18,430 nt of DNA from Azoarcus sp. (GTDB lineage Bacteria > Pseudomonadota > Gammaproteobacteria > Burkholderiales > Rhodocyclaceae). Position numbers and translations under genes: made by a program. The stretch spans positions 1 through 18,430 of the forward strand of contig JAITCV010000084.1 in the NCBI GenBank assembly GCA_031282905.1, in the 5' to 3' direction. Positions 1 to 7,323 of the stretch are shown here, one piece after another. Each line of letters opens with the position of its first letter. Within the stretch, counting starts at the first letter, position 1. Below the pieces are notes generated by a model. That model was not told where the DNA came from. It was given only the letters and a program-made list of their open reading frames with translations, and ran no database searches.

Positions 1-169
1 GGTCATCGAACAAGGTTTGGCGCAGACCGCCGACTATGCCCGCCACGTTGGCGCGGACGAAGCGCATCTGGTGATCTTCGACCGCGCGCCGGATAAACCC
101 TGGGAGGCGAAAATCTGGCGACGGGAAGAAAAACAGGGAGAACGGACGATCGCCGTCTGGGGGGCGTGA
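1..169 (+). CDS. C-terminal end of AAA-ATPase / PD-(D/E)XK nuclease-like protein (5' truncated)
   Basis: An open frame runs in from the left edge (first full codon at base 2) and stops at TGA 167-169, giving 56 residues. The end contains LVIFDRAPDKPWEAKIWRRE followed by a short strand ending in VWGA. This resembles the C-terminal part of the ATP-binding proteins that join an AAA ATPase to a PD-(D/E)XK nuclease-like domain, where a 'hLVIFDR..PWEEKI..RE' block near the C-terminus is common. Only the tail is present, so neither the Walker motifs nor the nuclease core can be checked. These proteins are often accessory genes of unknown role, so this one may mark the boundary of a less conserved region left of hisC. 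The family call is from memory and is moderate; that a coding frame ends here is fairly sure. Confidence 0.6.
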   Translation, partial: VIEQGLAQTADYARHVGADEAHLVIFDRAPDKPWEAKIWRREEKQGERTIAVWGA

Positions 170-269
170 AAGACGGACGAGCCTGGCTTTTCGCGTCCTT
201 CCGAGCTCGCCATGGAACGCCCAATATGCCGGTGTGGCAACTGCCGAGCTATTCTAAAGGCATCGCAGG

Positions 270-316
270 GGCGGCAAATCGCCGCTTGAACGAAGTTCGA
301 GCGGCCACTTGCCGCC
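270..316. repeat. Long nested hairpin between convergent genes
   Basis: Two 22-base arms flank the triloop GAA. Outer arms GGCGGCAA (270-277) and TTGCCGCC (309-316) match perfectly. The inner arms at 281-291 and 295-305 also pair, with one G-T wobble. Only two mismatches interrupt the whole stem. It lies between the stop at 169 and the hisC stop at 356, so it could end transcription from both sides. No T-run follows on either strand, so it is not a textbook intrinsic terminator. Confidence 0.6.
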
Positions 317-355
317 GTCGTTTCGGGATGGCCGAGGAATTGCTTGAGCAATGCG

Positions 356-1489
356 TCATGAGGTGTGTCCGGTCGGCCGGGACAGGTCTTTCGGGCGCAT
401 TTCATCTGCAAGCACGTCCACCAAGTGCGCGCAGGCTTCGTCCGTTCCTACCGTGATGCGCAGAAACTGCTCGATTCGTGGCGTCCTGAAGTGACGGACG
501 ATGATGGCGTGCTGGCGCAGGGTGGCGGCGAGGGTGGCGGCGTCGTGCAGAGGGGCGCGGGCGAAGATGAAATTGGCGGCCGAGGGCAGGACTTCAAAGC
601 CGAGCTCGCGGAGCCGTGCGCTCAGGGTTTCGCGGCTGGCGATGACCTTGCGGCAGCTTGCGCGGAAATGTTCGTCGTCCTCGACCGAGGCAATCGCGCC
701 AGCCAGCGTGAGGCGGTCGAGGGGATAGGAGTTGAAGCTGTTCTTGATTCGTTCCAGACCGGCGATCAGTTCGGCATTGCCAATAGCATAACCGACGCGC
801 AGACCGGCAAGCGCGCGGCTCTTCGAGAAAGTGCGTACCACCAGCAGGTTGGGGTAGCGGCCGATCAGGGACAGGACGCTGTTGCCATCACTATTGCCAT
901 TATCATTATGGCCGCCAAAGTCGACATAGGCTTCATCGACCAGCACTACCGCGTCCAGGTTGGCGGCGACGATGTTTTCGACCGCGCCGGGCGCGAGCAG
1001 ACGGCCGGTGGGCGCGTTGGGGTTGGCGAAGACGATCGCGCCCGCGCGCTCGTTGCCCCGTGGCAGGTAGTCCTCGGGGCGAATCGAAAAATCGCTGGCG
1101 AGCGGCACGAGGCAGTGGGTGATGTCATAAAGACCACAATACACCGGGTAGAAACTGTAGCTGATGTCCGGCATCCATAGTGGGCGCTCATGTTTGAGCA
1201 GGCCGATGAAGGCGTGGGCGAGCACTTCATCGGAACCGTTGCCGACGAAAACCTGGTTTGCATCCACTCCGTGATAGGCGGCAAGCGTGGATTTGAGCGC
1301 GCCGGCATTGGGGTCGGGATAGAGTCGCAGGGTGTCGGATGCCGCGTCGCGGATGGCGGCGAGCACCCGGGGCGATGGGCCGTAGGGATTTTCGTTGGTA
1401 TTGAGTTTGATCAGGTTGTCGATCCGGGGTTGTTCGCCCGGAACATAGGGGGTGAGGGCGCGGGTGAGGGCGCTCCAGTAGCGGCTCAT
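356..1489 (-). CDS. hisC: Histidinol-phosphate aminotransferase HisC
   Basis: HisC is a cytosolic PLP enzyme that converts imidazole-acetol phosphate plus glutamate to histidinol phosphate. The 377-residue protein shows the fold-type I aminotransferase pattern: LNTNENPYGPSP near residue 30, VGNGSDEVL (82-90), ANPNAPTG (155-162), DEAYVDF (185-191) and TFSKSRALAGLRVG with the PLP lysine at K223. I chose the ATG at 1489 because homologues begin close to 'W..L...L.PYVPGEQP' and a GGAAG lies about 10 bases upstream. The frame stays open to 1627, but that extension would run into hisB and encodes a basic stretch unlike HisC. Residues about 194-204 (HNDNGNSDGNS) are an Asn/Gly-rich insertion not typical of the family. 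The gene is divergent from hisB and the rest of the his cluster, whereas relatives usually carry it co-directionally. Confidence 0.95.
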   Translation of the reverse strand: MSRYWSALTRALTPYVPGEQPRIDNLIKLNTNENPYGPSPRVLAAIRDAASDTLRLYPDPNAGALKSTLAAYHGVDANQVFVGNGSDEVLAHAFIGLLKHERPLWMPDISYSFYPVYCGLYDITHCLVPLASDFSIRPEDYLPRGNERAGAIVFANPNAPTGRLLAPGAVENIVAANLDAVVLVDEAYVDFGGHNDNGNSDGNSVLSLIGRYPNLLVVRTFSKSRALAGLRVGYAIGNAELIAGLERIKNSFNSYPLDRLTLAGAIASVEDDEHFRASCRKVIASRETLSARLRELGFEVLPSAANFIFARAPLHDAATLAATLRQHAIIVRHFRTPRIEQFLRITVGTDEACAHLVDVLADEMRPKDLSRPTGHTS

Positions 1490-1590
1490 GAGGAGATGCT
1501 TCCGTGGAATGGCTGGGCATTTCTTTTTCCGCCAGGGGAAAAGCGCCGGGCGCGTGACGGCGAAAGAAAAGAAATCAGAAGCGGTGATGG

Positions 1591-1596
1591 TATCAT
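1591..1596 (+). promoter_or_regulatory. Possible -10 element for the hisB operon
   Basis: TATCAT (1591-1596) is the best -10-like hexamer in the 136-base hisC/hisB divergent gap. It would place the transcript start about 20 bases before the hisB ATG. No good -35 hexamer lies 16-18 bases upstream. A short T-rich leader (GTTTTTTCCC) follows, with no Shine-Dalgarno sequence. No histidine-rich leader peptide or attenuator is visible. Confidence 0.3.
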
Positions 1597-1625
1597 GGCC
1601 GCGTTTTTTCCCTGTTTTTGCGCCC

Positions 1626-2213
1626 ATGCGTCAGGCTGAACTTACCCGCGACACACTTGAAACCAGGATCTTGGTGCGCATCGATCTCGATGGCAGCGGA
1701 CAGGCACGGCTGGCGACAGGCGTGCCCTTTCTCGATCACATGCTCGATCAGGTCGCGCGTCATGGCATGATCGATCTGGATGTGCGCTGCGAAGGCGATA
1801 CCCATGTCGACGATCATCATTCCGTCGAGGATATTGGCATTACGCTCGGACAGGCATTTGCTCGCGCGCTCGGCGACAAAAAGGGAGTGCGCCGTTACGG
1901 TCATGCCTATGTGCCGCTCGACGAGGCGCTTTCGCGGGTGGTGGTCGATTTTTCCGGACGGCCGGGCTTGTTTTATTTCGTGCCCTTTATCCGTGAACGT
2001 ATCGGTCATTTCGACGTCGAGCTCGTGCGCGAGTTTTTCCAGGGCTTCGCCAATCATGCCGGGGCGACGTTGCACATCGACAATCTGCGTGCTGAAAACG
2101 CCCATCACCAGACGGAAACCCTGTTCAAGGCTTTTGGCCGCGCCTTGCGCATGGCGGCGGAAACCGATCCGCGCGCGGCGGGCATCGTGCCGTCGACCAA
2201 AGGTACGCTCTGA
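1626..2213 (+). CDS. hisB: Imidazoleglycerol-phosphate dehydratase HisB (monofunctional)
   Basis: HisB removes water from imidazole-glycerol phosphate to give imidazole-acetol phosphate. The 195-residue length is that of the monofunctional enzyme, without the histidinol-phosphatase domain fused in E. coli. Metal-binding histidine clusters are clear: FLDHML (35-40), DDHHSVEDIG (62-71) and the second-half copy ENAHHQTETLFKAF (157-170), the duplicated half-site pattern of IGPD. The protein ends in PSTKGTL, a normal IGPD C-terminus. The start at 1626 gives the family N-terminus (R.AE..R.T.ET.I.V.I.LDG). No clear Shine-Dalgarno precedes it; the leader is T-rich. It is the first gene of the plus-strand his operon and diverges from hisC. 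Confidence 0.96.
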   Translation: MRQAELTRDTLETRILVRIDLDGSGQARLATGVPFLDHMLDQVARHGMIDLDVRCEGDTHVDDHHSVEDIGITLGQAFARALGDKKGVRRYGHAYVPLDEALSRVVVDFSGRPGLFYFVPFIRERIGHFDVELVREFFQGFANHAGATLHIDNLRAENAHHQTETLFKAFGRALRMAAETDPRAAGIVPSTKGTL

Positions 2214-2275
2214 CTGCCCAAATTGCCTTGCGTTCACAATACGATGTTTCCTTTCCGGTTCTTGATGCGGGGTAA

Positions 2276-2920
2276 ATGACGATGACCACGGTGGCCATCA
2301 TCGACTATGGCATGGGCAATCTACGCTCGGTGGCGAAGGCGATCGAACACGTCGCCGCCGCGGGCGATCGTATTGAAGTGACATCCGACCCAGCGGTGGT
2401 CGCCGCCGCCAGCCATGTCGTTTTTCCCGGCCAGGGGGCGATGCCCGATTGCATGCGCGAACTCGATTTGCGCGGTCTGCGCCCGGCGGTGGTCGCGGCG
2501 GCGGCGGACAAGCCTTTCCTGGGTATCTGCATTGGCCAGCAGATGTTGTTCGAGTACAGCGAGGAAGGCGGTGTGCCCGGGCTCGCGTTGTTCAGGGGCG
2601 AAGTCGTGCGCTTTCGCGACGCGGACATGGTCGGAGCGGACGGCGCGCGTCTCAAGGTGCCGCACATGGGCTGGAACGAGGTGTGGCAGAAACATCCCCA
2701 TCCGCTGTGGGCGGGGATCGCCGATGGCGAACGCTTTTATTTCGTGCACAGTTACCACGTGCGTCCCATCGATGATGTGGTGGCCGCAGAAACCACGTAT
2801 GGCGTGCGCTTTACCAGTGCGGTGGGGCGGGCTAATATCTTCGCGATTCAGTTTCATCCCGAAAAAAGCGCCCAGGCGGGTTTGCGGCTGTTGTCGAATT
2901 TTGTCCAGTGGAAACCCTGA
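2276..2920 (+). CDS. hisH: Imidazole glycerol phosphate synthase, glutaminase subunit HisH
   Basis: HisH is the class I glutamine amidotransferase that hydrolyses glutamine and passes ammonia to HisF. The 214-residue protein starts with the family's VAIIDYGMGNLRSVAKA. The nucleophile elbow is GICIGQQ with Cys at 85, and the FHPEKS motif supplies the triad His 194 and Glu 196. The oxyanion-side PGQGAMPDCM is also present. ATG 2276 is used; a second in-frame ATG at 2282 is equally possible, and Shine-Dalgarno support (GCGGGG) is weak. It follows hisB by 62 bases and precedes hisA by 42 bases of pyrimidine-rich sequence. Confidence 0.96.
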   Translation: MTMTTVAIIDYGMGNLRSVAKAIEHVAAAGDRIEVTSDPAVVAAASHVVFPGQGAMPDCMRELDLRGLRPAVVAAAADKPFLGICIGQQMLFEYSEEGGVPGLALFRGEVVRFRDADMVGADGARLKVPHMGWNEVWQKHPHPLWAGIADGERFYFVHSYHVRPIDDVVAAETTYGVRFTSAVGRANIFAIQFHPEKSAQAGLRLLSNFVQWKP

Positions 2921-2962
2921 CGGTGGATTTCCTTTCTTTTTGTTTCTCTTGTCTGCATTGCC

Positions 2963-3706
2963 ATGCTGCTTATTCCTGCCATTGATCTCAAGGATGGTCA
3001 TTGCGTTCGCCTCAAACAAGGTGAAATGGACGATGCCACGGTATTTTCGGAAGTGCCCGCCACCATGGCGCGACACTGGATCAACCAAGGGGCGCGACGC
3101 CTGCATCTGGTCGATCTCAACGGCGCCTTCGCCGGCAAGCCGGTCAATGGCGCGGCGATCCGCGACATCGTGGCGGAAGTCGGCGATGACATCCCGGTGC
3201 AATTGGGCGGGGGAATCCGCGATCTCGACACGATCGAATCCTATCTCGACAACGGCATCGGCTACGTCATCATCGGCACCGCCGCGGTCAGGAATCCGGG
3301 TTTCCTCCACGATGCCTGCAGCGCTTTTCCCGGTCACATCATCGTTGGGCTCGACGCCCGCGACGGCAAGGTCGCGGTCGAGGGCTGGTCGAAGATCACC
3401 GGCCATGATGTCGTGGATCTGGCGAAAAAATTCGAGGATTATGGGGTCGAGGCGGTGATCTACACCGACATCGGCCGTGACGGCATGCTCTCCGGGGTCA
3501 ACATCGACGCCACGATGCGGCTTGCGCGCGCGCTGCGCATCCCGGTGATCGCCAGTGGCGGCATCACCAACCTGGCCGATATCGAGGCCCTGGCCGCCAT
3601 CGAAAGCGAAGGGGTGGTTGCCGCGATCACCGGGCGGGCGATCTACGAGGGTACGCTCGACTTTGCTGCCGGACAGCGCCGCGCGGATGAACTGGAAGCG
3701 CGCTGA
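2963..3706 (+). CDS. hisA: Phosphoribosylformimino-AICAR-phosphate (ProFAR) isomerase HisA
   Basis: HisA is a (beta/alpha)8-barrel that opens the ribose of ProFAR in an Amadori rearrangement to PRFAR. In the 247-residue protein the two catalytic aspartates sit where expected: Asp 8 in IPAIDLKDG and Asp 131 in VGLDARDG. The phosphate-binding loops LGGGIRDL (81-88) and ASGGITNLADI are intact, and TDIGRDGMLSG is the strand-6 signature. The ATG at 2963 gives the canonical MLLIPAIDL start, although no Shine-Dalgarno is visible in the pyrimidine-rich leader. The stop overlaps the hisF start by one base (TGATG), so translation of the two barrels is probably coupled. Confidence 0.97.
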   Translation: MLLIPAIDLKDGHCVRLKQGEMDDATVFSEVPATMARHWINQGARRLHLVDLNGAFAGKPVNGAAIRDIVAEVGDDIPVQLGGGIRDLDTIESYLDNGIGYVIIGTAAVRNPGFLHDACSAFPGHIIVGLDARDGKVAVEGWSKITGHDVVDLAKKFEDYGVEAVIYTDIGRDGMLSGVNIDATMRLARALRIPVIASGGITNLADIEALAAIESEGVVAAITGRAIYEGTLDFAAGQRRADELEAR

Positions 3707-4464
3707 TGCTGGCCAAACGTATCATCCCCTGCCTGGACGTGACCGCCGGACGGGTGGTGAAAGGGACCAATTTCGTCGATTTGCGCGATGCCGGCGATCC
3801 GGTGGAAATCGCCCGCCGCTATGACGAACAGGGCGCGGACGAAGTAGCCTTCCTCGATATCACCGCTTCATCGGATGCGCGCGACATCATCCTCGATGTC
3901 ATCGAACGGGTTGCGAGCCAGGTTTTCATCCCGCTCACGGTCGGCGGTGGCGTGCGCACGGTCCAGGATGTGCGCCGCTTGCTCAATGCCGGAGCCGACA
4001 AGGTGAGCATCAATACCGCGGCGGTAAACGACCCCCGGGTGGTCGCGGAGGCGAGCGCCAAGGTCGGCAGCCAGTGCATCGTGGTGGCGATCGATGCCAA
4101 ACAGGTCGCCGCGGACCAGTGGGAAGTCTTTACCCACGGCGGGCGCAAACACACGGGGTTGGATGCGATCGAGTGGGCGAAAAAGGTGGAAAGTCTGGGG
4201 GCGGGCGAAATCCTGCTCACCAGCATGGATCGCGATGGCACCCGGGCGGGGTTCGACCTGGCCTTGACCCGTGCGGTGGCCGATGCGGTGCGCATTCCGG
4301 TGATTGCCTCGGGAGGGGTGGGCACGCTCGATCACCTCGTCGAAGGCGTCAGCCAGGGCCGTGCCGACGCGGTGCTTGCCGCGAGCATTTTCCATTTTGG
4401 CGAGCACACCGTGCGCGACGCCAAGCAAGTGCTGCGCGCGCGCGGCATCGAGGTGCGCCTGTGA
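3706..4464 (+). CDS. hisF: Imidazole glycerol phosphate synthase, cyclase subunit HisF
   Basis: HisF takes ammonia from HisH and PRFAR to make imidazole-glycerol phosphate and AICAR, linking histidine and purine synthesis. The 252-residue barrel has both catalytic aspartates at family positions: Asp 11 in IIPCLDVTAGRVVKG and Asp 130 in VVAIDAK. LTVGGGVRT (77-85) and the later SGGVG loop bind the phosphates, and LLTSMDRDGT is the usual strand-6 motif. It begins one base inside the hisA stop and ends with a 4-base GTGA overlap with hisI. Nothing is missing or altered. Confidence 0.97.
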   Translation: MLAKRIIPCLDVTAGRVVKGTNFVDLRDAGDPVEIARRYDEQGADEVAFLDITASSDARDIILDVIERVASQVFIPLTVGGGVRTVQDVRRLLNAGADKVSINTAAVNDPRVVAEASAKVGSQCIVVAIDAKQVAADQWEVFTHGGRKHTGLDAIEWAKKVESLGAGEILLTSMDRDGTRAGFDLALTRAVADAVRIPVIASGGVGTLDHLVEGVSQGRADAVLAASIFHFGEHTVRDAKQVLRARGIEVRL

Positions 4465-4865
4465 GTGATGATCTCGATGCCGCCTTGCCCTGGCTCGACG
4501 CGCTGCGCTGGGACGAACACGGCCTCATCCCCGTCATCGCCCAGGATGCGGCCACGGGCCGAGTGCTGATGTTTGCGTGGATGAACCGCGAGGCGCTCGC
4601 GCGCTCGGTGGAAAGCGGGCGCGCGGTATATTGGTCGCGCTCGCGCGGGCGCTTGTGGAAAAAAGGCGAGGAATCCGGCCATTTTCAGCACATCAAGACG
4701 CTGCGCACCGATTGCGATGGCGACGTCATTCTCCTCCAGGTTGAACAGCAAGGCGGCATCGCCTGCCATACCGGGCGGGAAAGCTGCTTTTTCAATGAAC
4801 TCGCGGGGGAATACTGGCGGGCAGCCGATCCCGTCCGCAAGGATCCCAAAGAAATCTACCGATGA
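4461..4865 (+). CDS. hisI: Phosphoribosyl-AMP cyclohydrolase HisI
   Basis: HisI opens the adenine ring of phosphoribosyl-AMP, the third step of the pathway. The start is GTG 4461, overlapping the hisF stop as GTGA; this gives 134 residues, the size of a stand-alone cyclohydrolase. The metal sites are complete: DCDGD (84-88) supplies Mg2+ ligands and one Zn cysteine, and ACHTGRESCF supplies the other two cysteines (102 and 109). FAWMNREAL and the VYWSRSRGRLWKKGEESGH block are diagnostic. The pyrophosphohydrolase (hisE) is a separate downstream gene, unlike the fused HisIE of enterobacteria. The two overlap as ATGA. Confidence 0.96.
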   Translation: MSDDLDAALPWLDALRWDEHGLIPVIAQDAATGRVLMFAWMNREALARSVESGRAVYWSRSRGRLWKKGEESGHFQHIKTLRTDCDGDVILLQVEQQGGIACHTGRESCFFNELAGEYWRAADPVRKDPKEIYR

Positions 4866-5197
4866 ATCTCGAATCTTCCTCCGATATCCTCGACCGTCTT
4901 TCCGTCACGCTGGCCTCGCGCCGGAACGCCGACCCCGCGATTTCATACACGGCCAGGCTGTTCGCCAAGGGGCCGGACGCGATCCTGAAGAAGATCGGCG
5001 AGGAGGCCGCCGAACTCATCATGGCGAGCAAGGATGGCCAGACCGACGAAATCGTCTTCGAGGCAACGGACGTGCTGTTTCACACGATGATGCTGCTGGT
5101 CTTCCATGGCCTGTCCATCGGCGACGTGTGCCGGGAACTCAAACGTCGTGAAGGCGTCTCCGGCATCGAGGAAAAGAAAGCGCGCAAGGCCGAGTAG
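4862..5197 (+). CDS. hisE: Phosphoribosyl-ATP pyrophosphohydrolase HisE
   Basis: HisE removes pyrophosphate from phosphoribosyl-ATP, the second histidine step. The 111-residue all-alpha protein has the MazG-like metal motif KIGEEAAE (44-51) followed by E67..D70 in FEATDVLFH. It ends in a charged tail (EEKKARKAE). The start is the ATG in the ATGA overlap with hisI. It is the last his gene of the run; 48 bases separate it from the HINT gene. Confidence 0.95.
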   Translation: MNLESSSDILDRLSVTLASRRNADPAISYTARLFAKGPDAILKKIGEEAAELIMASKDGQTDEIVFEATDVLFHTMMLLVFHGLSIGDVCRELKRREGVSGIEEKKARKAE

Positions 5198-5245
5198 GTG
5201 GCTTCGGCACTCATGACGTTTATCCATTGAACGTGAGGAGAAATC

Positions 5246-5599
5246 ATGTCCGACTGTATTTTCTGCAAGATCGTCGCCGGAGAAATTCCGTCGAAAAAGG
5301 TTTTCGAAGACGATTTGGTTTACGCTTTCCACGACATCCATCCCCTGCGTCCCACCCATATCCTGCTCATCCCCAAACGCCACATCACCTCGCTGGCCCA
5401 TGTCGGCGTGGAAGATGAGCCGGTGCTCGGGCGGATGCTGGCGGTGGCGCATGAAATCGCGGCGAAAAACGGCAGCGTCGATGGTTTTCGCGCCATCATC
5501 AATACCGGCAGGATCGGCGGCCAGGAAGTGCCCCACCTCCATTTGCATATCGTCGGCGGCGGCCAGCCGGTCGGGCCGATGCTGACCAAGGTCCAATAA
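5246..5599 (+). CDS. HINT-type histidine triad (HIT) nucleotide hydrolase
   Basis: This is a 117-residue HIT protein of the HINT branch, cytosolic enzymes that hydrolyse purine nucleoside phosphoramidates and adenylates. The active-site triad HLHLH is at 97-101 within VPHLHLHIVGG. The N-terminal CIFCKI (4-9) is the common zinc cysteine pair, and IPKRHITSL supplies another conserved histidine. A strong Shine-Dalgarno (GAGGAG, 5235-5240) precedes the ATG. A HINT gene between hisE and tatA is the usual betaproteobacterial order, although no functional link to histidine or Tat is known to me. Confidence 0.93.
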   Translation: MSDCIFCKIVAGEIPSKKVFEDDLVYAFHDIHPLRPTHILLIPKRHITSLAHVGVEDEPVLGRMLAVAHEIAAKNGSVDGFRAIINTGRIGGQEVPHLHLHIVGGGQPVGPMLTKVQ

Positions 5600-5609
5600 G
5601 GAGATTGTC

Positions 5610-5840
5610 ATGGGTTCATTGAGTCTTGTGCACTGGGTGCTCGTCTTGCTCATCGTGGTGCTCGTTTTCGGCACACGGAAACTGCGCAACATCGGCCAGG
5701 ATCTGGGCGGCGCGGTCAAGGGGTTCAAAGAGGGGTTGAAAGAAAGTGAAAGCGCGCCCGCGCCAGCCCCCGAAGCCTTGCAATCTTCCGCGCAGGTATT
5801 GGATGCGGAAGTAAGGGAAAAGAGCGCGAACAAGATTTGA
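5610..5840 (+). CDS. tatA: Sec-independent translocase subunit TatA
   Basis: TatA forms the oligomer that lets folded twin-arginine substrates cross the inner membrane. The 76-residue protein has one N-terminal transmembrane helix (about residues 6-20, LVHWVLVLLIVVLVF), the FGTRKL hinge, and an amphipathic helix (LRNIGQDLGGAVKGFKEGLK). A low-complexity, charged C-terminal tail includes an Ala-Pro stretch. The Shine-Dalgarno AAGGAG (5598-5603) overlaps the HINT stop codon, so the two genes are closely coupled. The FGT hinge and DLGGAVKGFK segment fit TatA rather than TatB. Confidence 0.95.
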   Translation: MGSLSLVHWVLVLLIVVLVFGTRKLRNIGQDLGGAVKGFKEGLKESESAPAPAPEALQSSAQVLDAEVREKSANKI

Positions 5841-5869
5841 GCGAGGCAGATCGATCCATGCAGCCATAT

Positions 5870-5924
5870 CGTCATTTGCGAAGGCCGCAGACTCATGGCA
5901 ATCCCGGCTGGGTGGGTTGCCATG
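5870..5924. repeat. Dispersed palindromic repeat, copy 1 (inside the tat operon)
   Basis: The copy begins CGTCATTTGCGAAGG and contains GGCAATCC. Its right part is a hairpin with perfect 8-base arms CATGGCAA (5894-5901) and TTGCCATG (5917-5924). It fills most of the 120-base tatA-tatB gap, which is unusually long for this operon. It is a diverged member of the repeat family listed at 7324, 16390, 16765, 18251 and 18355. Confidence 0.6.
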
Positions 5925-5960
5925 CGCATTGCTTGATCGACTTGCTCTAGTGGGCTTTCC

Positions 5961-6377
5961 GTGTTCGATATTGGCTTCTCTGAACTTCTTGTCATTGGCG
6001 TGGTGCTCTTGGTCGTGGTCGGCCCCGAGCGCCTGCCCGGTGTCGCGCGTACCGCCGGTCTGCTGCTGGGGCGGCTGCAACGCTACGTCTCCGGGGTCAA
6101 GGCCGACATCCAGCGCGAGCTGCGGCTCGAGGAACTGAAGAAATTCCAGCAACAGACCGTGGAATTTGGGCAATCGATCTCCAGCGAAATAAACAGCATC
6201 GGCGCCGAAGTGCGCGAAGCGCTTGCCGCCCCGGAAGACATCGCTCCTGAGGATGCCGCCAAGGCGGAAATCCCCGCTTGCGTAGAGGAGGTCGTGACGG
6301 AGACCGTCGGCATGGATTCCGCCGATGTTGTCGACGTTGCCGCCAACGCTGAGGAAGGCACGGGGGACAGGCCGTGA
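5961..6377 (+). CDS. tatB: Sec-independent translocase subunit TatB
   Basis: TatB pairs with TatC to receive twin-arginine signal peptides. The GTG start at 5961 gives MFDIGFSELLVIGVVLLVVVGPERLP, the typical TatB N-terminus: a short periplasmic end, one membrane helix (about residues 8-20) and the GPERLP hinge. An amphipathic and coiled-coil-like helix follows (ELRLEELKKFQQQTVEFGQS). The 138-residue protein ends in an acidic, Ala/Val-rich tail of low conservation. It overlaps tatC by GTGA. A repeat element lies just upstream, so the tatA:tatB ratio may be affected by that structured spacer. Confidence 0.94.
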   Translation: MFDIGFSELLVIGVVLLVVVGPERLPGVARTAGLLLGRLQRYVSGVKADIQRELRLEELKKFQQQTVEFGQSISSEINSIGAEVREALAAPEDIAPEDAAKAEIPACVEEVVTETVGMDSADVVDVAANAEEGTGDRP

Positions 6378-7162
6378 GTGAGTATGAGCGCGCGGGCGAG
6401 ACCTTCGTTTCCCATCTGATCGAACTACGTGATCGCCTGTTGAAGGCCATCATTGCCATCATCGTGATCTTTGTTTGTCTGGTGCCATGGTCTGGCGCGA
6501 TTTACGACATTTTCGCCCAACCGATGGTGGCGACCTTGCCAGAAGGCGTACATATGATCGCCACTGGGGTGGTCACGCCGTTTTTCGTGCCGATCAAGGT
6601 CACCTTGCTGGTGGCCTTCGTGCTGGCGCTGCCCATCGTGCTCTACCAAGCTTGGGCTTTCGTCGCCCCTGGTCTCTACACCCATGAACGCCGTTTTGCC
6701 TTGCCGCTGATATTGGGCAGCACGCTGCTTTTCATGCTGGGCATGGCATTCTGCTATTTCTTCGTCTTCCGGATGGCATTTAGCTTCATTGCCGAATTCG
6801 CGCCGGAAAGCGTGCTGGCCGCGCCGGATATCGAGCAATACCTGTCTTTCGTGATGTCGATGTTCATTGCTTTCGGGGTGACTTTCGAGGTGCCGGTCGT
6901 GGTCATCATGCTGGTGAAGGCTGGGTTGGTATCGATCGCCAAGCTGCGCGAGATTCGCTCCTATGTCATCGTCGGCGCTTTCGTCGTTGCCGCCGTGGTC
7001 ACGCCGCCGGATGCAATTTCCCAGATCATGCTCGCGGTGCCCATCTGTCTATTGTATGAAGTTGGTATTATCATTGCCCGGGCGGTCTCCCCCCGCGGGG
7101 AATCTTCCCCTGGCGGCACACGGGTTGAATTGGGTAAGGAGGTTTCGGACGAAGGGGAATGA
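6374..7162 (+). CDS. tatC: Sec-independent translocase subunit TatC
   Basis: TatC is the polytopic membrane subunit that recognises the twin-arginine signal. The 262-residue protein starts at GTG 6374, overlapping tatB. Six membrane helices can be read at about 22-40, 75-94, 109-133, 157-180, 196-210 and 215-236. Signature pieces are SHLIELRDRL (13-22), APGLYTHERR (98-107) with the conserved Glu of the signal-binding site, and FGVTFEVPV (167-175) with the conserved intramembrane Glu 172. VVTPPDAISQ lies before the last helix. The C-terminal tail (about 240-262) is polar and cytoplasmic. It ends the operon and converges on topB. Confidence 0.96.
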   Translation: MSEYERAGETFVSHLIELRDRLLKAIIAIIVIFVCLVPWSGAIYDIFAQPMVATLPEGVHMIATGVVTPFFVPIKVTLLVAFVLALPIVLYQAWAFVAPGLYTHERRFALPLILGSTLLFMLGMAFCYFFVFRMAFSFIAEFAPESVLAAPDIEQYLSFVMSMFIAFGVTFEVPVVVIMLVKAGLVSIAKLREIRSYVIVGAFVVAAVVTPPDAISQIMLAVPICLLYEVGIIIARAVSPRGESSPGGTRVELGKEVSDEGE

Positions 7163-7279
7163 TCCGGAGTCGCCAGAAAAACCGGCGGGTTATTTATATT
7201 GTGTATTGTGCGGTTGCGCAGGAGCAGTCAGACAATCTTCTTTTTACCCATTCCAATTACAAGTAATGAAGTCACCTGC

Positions 7280-7318
7280 TGGCTCCAGGCATTCTCGACG
7301 CGAAGACGAGACGAGCCA
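7280..7318. repeat. Inverted repeat downstream of tatC
   Basis: Arms TGGCTC (7280-7285) and GAGCCA (7313-7318) enclose a second short pair, TCTCG (7293-7297) and CGAGA (7307-7311). It lies in the 263-base tatC/topB convergent gap and could help end transcription. No T-run is present. Confidence 0.35.
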
Positions 7319-7323
7319 CTGAT

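Noticed and set aside
2921..2962. Pyrimidine-rich hisH-hisA spacer as a terminator or regulatory site
   Set aside because: It is T-rich but has no stem before it, and hisA follows directly as part of the operon.
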